DNA from: Dactylis glomerata
Taxonomy: Eukaryota > Streptophyta > Magnoliopsida > Poales > Poaceae
NCBI GenBank assembly: GCA_007115705.1
Contig: QXEO01000881.1
Location: forward strand, 868,001 to 932,000
Direction: 5' to 3'
Length of the DNA stretch: 64,000 nucleotides
Below the pieces are notes generated by a model that was given only the letters and a program-made list of their open reading frames with translations, did no database searches and had not been told where the DNA came from. A program made the position numbers and the translations under genes. Below are positions 56,951 through 64,000 of the stretch, piece after piece (the first letter of the stretch is position 1; every line of letters starts with the position of its first letter).

Positions 56951-59245
56951 ATGGGAGAAATTGAGAAGGGGATGCCTCAAATTGGTATGAGGTTTAGAAA
57001 TTTGGATGCAGCTTGGGAGTTTTGGGTTGCATATGGAGGTCGTGCTGGGTTTGATGTGAGGAAGAGAAACAAACATGTAAGCAAGATTGATGGTGAAGTT
57101 ACTTCATGCACATTTGTTTGTTCCAATGAAGGTATACGGAAAAAAGGGATAACAATAGATCATGTGCCAAAGCGTATGAGAGCTGAAATAAGAACGAATT
57201 GCAAAGCTCGGATGATTATATCCTTAGATCGAGTGGCAAAAAATTTCAAAGTTACATATGTTGTGTTGGACCACAATCATCTCCTTCAATTGCCACAAAC
57301 ATGTCACTTGATGGCTTCACAAAGGAAGATTACCGAACTACAAGCTTTCGAAATAGAAGCCGCCGAGGATTCCGGAATCATGCTCAAAGCTGCACATGAG
57401 TATGCTTGTCGTCGTGTTGGTGGACCATTGAATCTCGGCTACACTTGTTGTGATCAAAAGAATCATTTGCGAACCAAGCGGCAAAGAGAGTTGGGTTTTG
57501 GACAAGCCGGTAGTATGTTGAAGTATTTCTATGATAAAATCATTGAGAACCCATCTTTCCAACATGCTTTGCAGCTTGATTGTGAGGAACATATAACCAA
57601 CATATTTTGGGCTGATGCTAAAATGGTTCTTGACTATGCGCACTTTGGCGATGTTGTCACATTTGATACTACTTTTGGCACAAACAAAGAATATAGGCCA
57701 TTTGGTGTTTTTCTTGGACTCAATCAATATAGAGAAACCACCATTTTTGGGGCTGCGTTGCTATTTGATGAAACATGTGACTCATTTGTATGGCTATTTG
57801 AGACTTTTCTAGCTACACATAATGGGAGGCAACCTAGAACCATTTATACGGATCAAGACGCGGCAATGGGGAAAGCTATAGAGAAAGTCTTCACGGAATC
57901 GTACCATGGATTGTGCACCTTCCATATAATGCAAAATGCTATCAAACATTTATGTCCATTGAAGGGTGAAGAAAAAGATGAAGAAAAAGAAGAAGGGAAA
58001 GGTGAAGATGAAGATGAAGAGCCTCATATTCTCGCAGATTTTAGTGAATGTATGTGTGGCTATGAGGACAAAGCAGAATTTCAAGAAGCATTTGACAATA
58101 TGAGACATAAAGTGCATAAGCAAACTTGGTTAGATAGTATTTACAAGCTGAGAGAAAAGTGGGCTGAATGTTATATGAGAGATGTGTTCAGTTTGGGAGT
58201 TAGAAGTACACAACTTAGTGAGAGCTTCAACAATTCATTGAAAAACCATTTGAAATCAGATTTTCATATTGTTCGGTTCTTGAAGCATTTTGAGAGGACG
58301 GTGGAAGTAAAAAGAGCAAAAGAATTGCAATCTGAATTTGAAGCAAGGAAGAAGTTACCAAGAATCAAGATGAACACACCTATGTTGGTGCTAGCAAGCA
58401 AAGAGTACACTCCAATTATTTTTGAATCTTTCCAAGGTGAGTATGAAAGATCTATGGCTGCATGCACTAGAGTATTGGATGAGGATAACAAATTTGCGGT
58501 TTCTATTGCAAGTTTGCGTGGTGATTTAAAATTTGAGGAAGAGCGCATAGTGATTGGTGATCCTTTGACCAAAACGGCTACATGTAGTTGTGGAATGTTC
58601 AATAGGACGGGAATATTATGTGGACACGGCATCAAAGTTCTTGATTTGATGAATATAAAGACATTGCCAACACATTATATTTTGAAGAGATGGACTAGAG
58701 AAGCACGCAATGGAAGCATACAAGATAGACATGGAAGGAAAGTGGTGGAAAATCCAAAGTTGGAAGCTCAACTTCGGTACAAGACTTTGTCTCATAAATT
58801 TCATAGCTTGGCATATAAAGTAGCCAACTCTCTAGAGTGTTGTTTGACGTTAGAAAATGCACTTGATTGTGTTGCTCCACAACTAGAGGATAAACTCAAT
58901 GCAACTACCAATGCTACCAATATGCCATGTAATGATCAAGAAAATGTTAACCCAAATGTGCAACAAACAAATGAGTTCCTTAGTGCAAAGCTCAAGAAAA
59001 AAGAGGTTCAATCAAAACATTTGAGGAGAAAGAAGTCATGGCTTGATAAGTTACTCAAGGGGAAACGCAAGCCAACTAAAGTTGCCGCATCCAAAACCAA
59101 AGGAGGAAAGGTATGTAGCAATCTATACATGATATGTTGTTATCATTCATTGCTAAAGCACTTGTTGTAATTTTTATTGTAGCAACCAAAAAAGCATGAT
59201 GGTGTAGATCCTCAAGTAGGAGTGGAGAAGAAAGAAGGCGGCTGA
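56951..59245 (+). CDS. FAR1-related sequence (FRS)-like protein, C-terminus ended by an LTR
   Basis: Exon 56951-59110 and exon 59183-59245 (donor AAG|GTATGT, acceptor TTGTAG) give 740 aa. Domains: a FAR1 DNA-binding domain (residues 10-110, with CTFVCSNEG, NCKARM and the LDHNH ligands), a MULE-transposase-like core (Asp near 237 in FDTTFGTNKEY and Asp near 299 in YTDQDAAMG), an acidic insert (about 338-358), a SWIM zinc finger CSCGMFNRTGILCGHG (about 545-562) and a Lys-rich tail (690-720). FAR1/FRS proteins are nuclear transcription factors derived from Mutator transposases. FAR3 and FHY3 act in phytochrome A signalling in Arabidopsis, but most grass members are uncharacterised. No TIRs flank it, so I treat it as a host-type gene rather than a mobile MULE. 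The TGA stop is the first three bases of a Tat LTR. The start is the Met just before the FAR1 domain. Confidence 0.83.
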
Positions 59246-59577
59246 CGAGGGTTAACTCGACAAATGTCCTAGATGGAGGACTTAGGATCGGGGAGATAGG
59301 GCGTCGGATGAACTCGAAGGTAAAGTTAGTCGAAATAGGTGTGTATCGAAAGTAAACTTGGGTGTTCAACCTGGCTTGCTTTCAATCTGCCCTACACCGT
59401 CCCCTCCTGGCCCCTATATATAGGTGGCCAGGTCTCGAGGATCGGGTAGGGTCCGATACAGATTACAAATATTGACATACGGTAATAACTCGTATTCGAC
59501 TATCATTACAATTGGGCCTAGCACAACGGGCCTCAGGGGTACTCAACTAACGGGCTCTATTAGCTATACCCTTGTCA
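59243..59577 (-). repeat. Tat element 3' LTR
   Basis: 335 bp. On the plus strand it runs TGACGAGGG ... CCCTTGTCA. It lies directly in the last exon of the FAR1-related gene; the second TSD copy is outside the window (gcggc expected). Confidence 0.8.
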
Positions 59578-59590
59578 GTAGCCCCTGAGA
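59578..59590 (-). other. Tat element polypurine tract
   Basis: Minus-strand tctcaggggctac, directly next to the LTR. Confidence 0.75.
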
Positions 59591-60512
59591 TTCTACCAGA
59601 ATTGCAGATTCAGGTTGAATCTCTAATCTTCAAATCTTTGACTTGATCAATTCTTCATATCTTCAAATCTTCGACTTGGTCTTTCGACTTATATTTCATG
59701 ATAATATTCTGCTCGCAAGGGGTTTTGATGATCAAGCCTGACAACTCTGACGGATCAAGAGGTCAGTTAACTGCCGGAACAGATACTTGTCACCTACTTC
59801 AAATTCAATCCCCTTGGACTTGAATTCGGGATACCGGTCAAACTCACTCTTTTGCCTCATTTAGGACTTACAAAAAATGAATCCCAGTGGTTCTCAGGGT
59901 ACCCAGTGCGTCCACCAGGATTTTCTTCGCGTCGTAGACACGGATACATACCAGCAGAGCGCATCCATGTGCGTATACCAGGCCACACAGGACGGATCCT
60001 GGGGTCTTACCTTCGCGACAAGTCGCGGCATTCGAGTTTCGTTGCGATAACGCAACTCGAGAATCTCATATTCGCATCCAAAATTTTGACTGATAAAACC
60101 ATAGAATTTCGGATTTTAAATTAATCTTCTTCGCTCCCGATGGGAGTAATCTCTCTTCGTTTTGTCGACTATGTAGTCGAAGGTTGTATGCTTATCCTTC
60201 CGCATCTCCAATATTGATTACCTTCATCTCTATCGGGTGCGCGCTCAGCGCTCCCGATGGGAGTAGCCCCCGAGGCTATGTTTGGCGACTTGTAGTCAAG
60301 CATAGGCTCAAAGTTCAGCTCTTCTTTCTTTTGTTGACATCTTACTACTTGGCGAGCCCCCGAGTCCAAGTCGAGGTTTTCATATCGTGCAACCAGAGTC
60401 CCCTTTTCTTGTTTTTCTTTGATATTATCGTCTGCTGTACGCAGAATTTAACTCCTGCTATAAAATATGTTTATGGGTTGTGCTGTAGCACGGGGGCCCA
60501 ATAACACGTGCT
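59591..60512. other. Tat element noncoding region beside the antisense ORF
   Basis: No conserved frame. The motif cgctcccgatgggagta occurs twice (about 60134 and 60250) as a short direct repeat. Confidence 0.6.
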
Positions 60513-60520
60513 TATAAATA
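60513..60520 (+). promoter_or_regulatory. TATA box for the antisense ORF
   Basis: tataaata, 98 bp before the ATG, followed by aaaccctaatcagatatc, a usual plant leader. Confidence 0.65.
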
Positions 60521-60617
60521 AAGCACCATCTTGTAAAAGCAAAAACCCTAATCAGATATCTTCCTCCGCCGCATCGTCTTCTTTTCTTCATCTAGGGTTT
60601 TCCGAGGTTTTTCCCTC

Positions 60618-61181
60618 ATGGCAGATGCTGAAGGTTCTCGTCTGAACCTTGGATCCCCGGCGGCGCCACGAGGTCGGGGTCGCCCGCGTGGCAGCAAGAA
60701 CAAGAGCAATACCACTCTGGCCGCCGCCGGAACTTCATCGGACGCTCCAGGTAAGCGTCGTCCCGGCCGTCCACCTGGTAGCAAAAACAAGCCCAAGGTG
60801 ACTGGCGCCGCTCCAGGTCCTGCTGCTCCTGCCGCTCCCGCTGCTTCTCCTCAAGTCTTCTCCTTTTTCTGCATTGCCATGGCGCAGTGCCGTGAGATTC
60901 AGCGCCTGCCGCTGAATTTTACCAAGTTTATGGATGGGCGCGAACTGCGAGAAGCTGTTCTTCGCGAGCAATCTGGCAGTGGTATCCCGTATGAGGTGGA
61001 GGTGTGGTATGATGGCAACGGCGAGCAGTACTTCAGGGGCGGCTGGTCGCAATTTGCAGAAGACCATGACATCCATGAAGGCTTCTTCATGGCCTTCGAC
61101 TTCCACATCGGGACGTCGAAGTTTGACGTGAAGATCTACGATGGCACCCAGTGCCAGAAGAAATATGAAGCTGAAGTCTAG
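60618..61181 (+). CDS. Antisense accessory ORF (aORF) of the Tat element: AT-hook and B3-like protein
   Basis: An uninterrupted 187-codon frame, opposite to pol. The N-terminal 75 residues are rich in Ala, Pro and Gly with two AT-hook-like motifs (GRPRGSKNK-type near residue 20 and GRPPGSKNK near 52). Residues 90-185 have the pattern of a plant B3 DNA-binding domain (LPLNFTKFMDGRELREAVLR, then FRGGWSQFAEDHDIHEG and FDVKIYDGTQC). It therefore probably binds DNA in the nucleus. Additional ORFs in antisense orientation between pol and the 3' LTR are known from Tat-lineage elements. A TATA box 98 bp upstream suggests independent transcription. The frame is intact although pol is broken. The alternative is a captured host B3 gene fragment. 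Confidence 0.8.
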   Translation: MADAEGSRLNLGSPAAPRGRGRPRGSKNKSNTTLAAAGTSSDAPGKRRPGRPPGSKNKPKVTGAAPGPAAPAAPAASPQVFSFFCIAMAQCREIQRLPLNFTKFMDGRELREAVLREQSGSGIPYEVEVWYDGNGEQYFRGGWSQFAEDHDIHEGFFMAFDFHIGTSKFDVKIYDGTQCQKKYEAEV

Positions 61182-61636
61182 TTCCATTAGGATATGCAAT
61201 TTCGTTTTATAATGTCTTTCCTGCAATGATATTTGTAATGCATATTCGTACTTTGCGTCGATGCGTTTTGCTAGTACCATGAGAACAAGTCATGTTCTGA
61301 GGTATGCTTTCCATATATCGGGTTCTTTGCGAACCAAAAAATGTAGGAATAATATCGGGTTCTTTTTATGAACCAAGTTCTCTCAGTATTTATCGGGTTG
61401 TTTAAACAACCTTATAATGAAAGAAAACCTCCAATCTTGCGATAATGACTCTTTTCGTACGACCCAGGGGTTGAAGCCCCCGAGCGGAGAAGTAACAAAT
61501 ATTTGTACAATTTCGTCGAGTTCAACCCAAAGAACCCGACCTGTGGCCTCATGTTCTGGGTTCAGAAGGCTAACTCGAATTTATTGATACCACTATATGT
61601 AGTCTACGCGTAAAAACGTCGTAGCTGTTCTGCGTT
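61182..61636. other. Tat element spacer between aORF and integrase ends
   Basis: 455 bp between two convergent reading frames. Contains a repeated atcgggttctttgcgaacca-like motif (about 61318, 61354, 61390). No gene. Confidence 0.6.
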
Positions 61637-63400
61637 TCACGGGTTGCTCTCGTCCTTTCCAGTCTTCTTGTCTTGTAGTCGATATGATCCTCCTGGTATT
61701 ACTTCGGTGACGATGTAAGGTCCCACCCAAGGAGATTCCAATTTGCCATGGCTGTCTTGCCTGAATCGCAAAACAAGATCTCCCACCACGAAGGATCGTG
61801 GACGAACTCGACTACTATGGTAGTTTCGTAAGCTTTGTTGATATTGCGTAGCCCTTTCTAATGCTTTGTCTCTTGCTTCATCCAGTGCATCGACATCATC
61901 TTGCAATGCCTCTGTTGACGTTGTCTCGTCATACGCTGTCACTCTTGGAGCCTCGTGCGTCACTTCGACTGGAAGCACGGCTTCGGCGCCATGGACCAGG
62001 AAAAAAGGAGTTTCTTGAGTTGCTGCATTAGGAGTAGTTCTTAGACTCCAAAGAACGGAGGGTAATTCTTCTACCCAAGCGCTCTTGGCTTTCTCAAGAG
62101 GTGCTAAGAGCCTCTTTTTTATTCCACTACATATTAAACCATTGGCTTTTTCGACTTGCCCGTTTGTCTTCGGGTGTGCCACAGATGCGAATTTTAGCTT
62201 GATCCCCAATCCTTCACAGTAACTCTTGAATTCCTTTGAAGTGAAGTTTGTCTCGTTGTCTGTTATGATGCTGTATGGTATACCAAAACGGAAAACTATT
62301 GACTTGATGAAGCTGATTGCTGCTGTAGAATCTTGAGTTGTTACTGGGGCCGCTTCTACCCATTTGGTGAATTTATCGACTGCCACTAGCATGTAGACAT
62401 GCCCTCCTGGCCATGATTTGTGCAACTTTCCCACCATGTCGAGGCCCCATTGTGCGAAGGGCCAGGATAATGGTATTGTTTGTAGCTCCGCTGCTGGTGC
62501 ATGCGGTCTAGCTGCAAACCTTTGACATGCTTCACACTTTCGAACTATATCTTTTGCGTCCTCAATGGCTGTTAGCCAATAGAATCCTGCTCGGAAAGCT
62601 TTTGCCGCTATTGCTCTGCTGCTAGCATGATGGCCACATACTCCGCCGTGTATGTCTCTCAGGATTGCTTGCCCTTCCTGGGGCGTTACACAACGCTGTA
62701 AAACGCCGGTAATACTTCTCTTGTATAATTTCCCCTCCAACACGACAAATGCTTTCGATCTTCGAGTTATCCTCTTAGCCTCCACTGCATCTTCTGGTAA
62801 TTTTTTATTTATCATGTACGCGAGATATGGCTGCATCCATGTTTCTTCTATCATCATAATCTCCTCTGGTTCTGACGTAGCCCCCGAGCCTGCTGTAGTA
62901 GTCGAACTTTTTCCACTTTTTATTGATCTTTCCACTATTTCCTCCCAAAATACTCCGGACGGCACAGGTAAACACTGTGACCCGATATTTGCTAAATTGT
63001 TGGCTTCTTCATTGTTGTTCCTGCTTACGTGCGAGACTTCGCATCCATCGAACGTTCCTTCTAGGTAATGGTACAAATTTTTGTAAGCCATCATGTTGTC
63101 ATTGATTGTATCACATCTGTTCATAACTTGCTGAACAACAAGGTTGGAATCTCCAAATATTTTTAGGCGAGTTGCTCCACATGCTTTAGCCATTTTCATT
63201 CCATGCAACAAAGCCTCGTACTCCGCTTCGTTGTTGGAAGCCTGTGGAAAGCTCATCCTTAAGATGTACTTTAATTTGTCTCCATGAGGTGATATCAACA
63301 CTACTCCTGCGCCTGCGCCTTGGACTCTCTTAGAACCGTCAAAGTACATTGTCCAAGTACTCGATAAATCTGGTGGTCCCGTGCTTTGCAGCTCGAGCCA
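61637..63400 (-). pseudogene. Tat pol: additional RNase H and integrase
   Basis: One long open frame on the minus strand. The aRNH domain begins at MYFDGSKRVQGAGAGVVLIS (63349) with the NNEAEYEALLHG motif and FGDSNLVVQQV. After an acidic linker comes the integrase: zinc site HGGVCGHHASSRAI ... CEACQRF, core with WGLDMVGKL (first Asp), SIITDNETNF (second Asp) and HPKTNGQVEKANG (Glu), then a C-terminal domain with VGDLVLRFRQ. The frame ends at 61637. A stop (TAG, plus-strand 63401-63403) separates it from the RNase H domain upstream, where related proteins would have Glu. No other stop is seen in this part, so the damage is light. Confidence 0.87.
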
Positions 63401-63403
63401 CTA

Positions 63404-64000
63404 TGCTGTAAAATCTGGCAAAACTTGCGACTTGATCGCCTTCCTTTTTTCGTACGTGATGTCCATGGGAGATAACTCGATTCCCCACAAAGAGACACGT
63501 CCCGTTGCTAGAGGGTTGTTCAATATATTCGATAGTGGCGCTTCATTGACCACTATAATTGGGTGCACCGCAAAATACTGTCGTAGTTTACGTGCGGTTG
63601 TGAAGACACTGTATGCCAACTTCTGATAATGCGGGTACCTCTGTTTGGTTGGAGATAGCACTTCACTGATGAAGTATACCGGCCTCTGGACGCCATGAGC
63701 TTTTCCTTCTTCGCTTCGTTCGACTACTAGAGCTGTACTCACCACCTGATGGGTTGCGGCAATGTACAACAGCAGTGGCTCTTTCTCTTTTGGTGCGACC
63801 AGCACTGGTGGCGTGGAAAGCACTTTTTTCAATTGTGCAAACGCTGCGTCTGCTTCTTCTGTCCACTCGAATTTATCGTCTGACTTCTTCATAAGTGTAA
63901 AAAAGGAAGCGCCTTCTCCCCTAGTCGAGCAACGAAGCGACTTAGCGCCGCGACACGTCCTGCCAACTTCTGTACGTCGTGGAGTTTCGTGGGTTTCCCC
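63404..64000 (-). pseudogene. Tat pol: RT thumb and RNase H (continues out of the window)
   Basis: The minus strand holds the end of the RT (LHDVQKLAGRVAALSRFVAR, about 63980) and the RNase H domain (FEWTEEADAAFAQLKKVLST, LLLYIAATHQVVSTALV, YPHYQKLAYSVFTTARKLRQ). A one-base loss in a T-run near 63900 shifts the frame between the two. With the TAG at 63401-63403 this makes at least two lesions in the visible pol. Confidence 0.82.

Larger units (their letters stand above)
59243..64000 (-). mobile_element. Tat-lineage Gypsy retrotransposon, 3' part
   Basis: Read on the minus strand: RNase H (63892-63404), an additional RNase H (aRNH) plus integrase (63400-61637), noncoding region with an ORF on the opposite strand (60618-61181), PPT, and 3' LTR (59577-59243). 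Dual RNase H domains are the mark of the Tat lineage. The RT, protease, gag and 5' LTR lie beyond the window. The LTR is short (335 bp) with TGAC and GTCA termini. Confidence 0.88.

Noticed and set aside
56951..59245. FAR1-related gene as the transposase of a mobile MULE
   Set aside because: I found no terminal inverted repeats or 9-bp TSD around it. The tandem array on the left and Tat LTR on the right are unrelated.

Overview
The window is plant nuclear DNA from a large, repeat-rich grass genome. The LTRs begin with the TGATACGTCTCCAACGTATC signature that I know from Triticeae (wheat, rye, barley group) Gypsy elements. Stowaway MITEs with CTCCCTC termini, a BARE/Angela-type copia PBS and PPT, and GC-rich grass-style exons fit the same group. 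No prokaryotic feature, CRISPR array or functional RNA gene was seen. Species and chromosome cannot be told from the sequence alone.

Positions 1-49900 are a nested transposon block that can be unpicked from target-site duplications (TSDs). The oldest layer is a degenerate chromovirus on the minus strand (gag, protease, RT, RNase H, integrase, chromodomain), now in pieces at 46701-49180 and 29606-31999. Its chromodomain is cut at 29605 by RLG-1, an Athila-type element with gag and protease only (1325-29605, minus). RLG-1 gag is interrupted twice: by RLG-2 (14177-26803, TSD gtagc), which itself holds RLG-3 (17248-25771, plus), and by an 8.7-kb Mutator-like element (5045-13767, TSD ttttctcta). 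Removing both insertions leaves 2112 nt, exactly 704 codons. The chromovirus RT is cut by a solo LTR (32000-46695, TSD ggtat). That LTR carries another solo LTR (32577-42829, TSD tccac) with a complete copia element inside (33518-42105, TSD atcat), plus a DNA element with FAR1-like exon remnants (43350-46039).

The Mutator-like element is the most interesting unit. It has 240-bp terminal inverted repeats, a three-exon MURA-like transposase reading inward from the left, a LINE inserted just behind it, a repeat-coded ORF in the middle, and on the right a convergent two-exon gene for a small coiled-coil, tail-anchored protein, in the position mudrB has in maize MuDR.

Positions 49900-59245 are a small gene island. 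It holds an apparently intact six-exon HAK/KUP potassium transporter (50780-53556) and a FAR1-related gene with FAR1, MULE-transposase and SWIM domains (56951-59245). Between them lie MITEs, a LINE scrap and a degenerate tandem array. The FAR1-related gene runs into the LTR of a Tat-lineage Gypsy element (59243 to beyond 64000, minus), whose first three bases supply its stop codon. The Tat element carries an antisense ORF with AT-hooks and a B3-like domain and its own TATA box.

Working together: the HAK gene and perhaps the FAR1-related gene are host genes. Everything else is mobile DNA at different stages of decay. Three separate MURA/FAR1-related coding units occur here: an autonomous-looking transposase, a captured DNA-binding-domain fragment and a domesticated-type gene.
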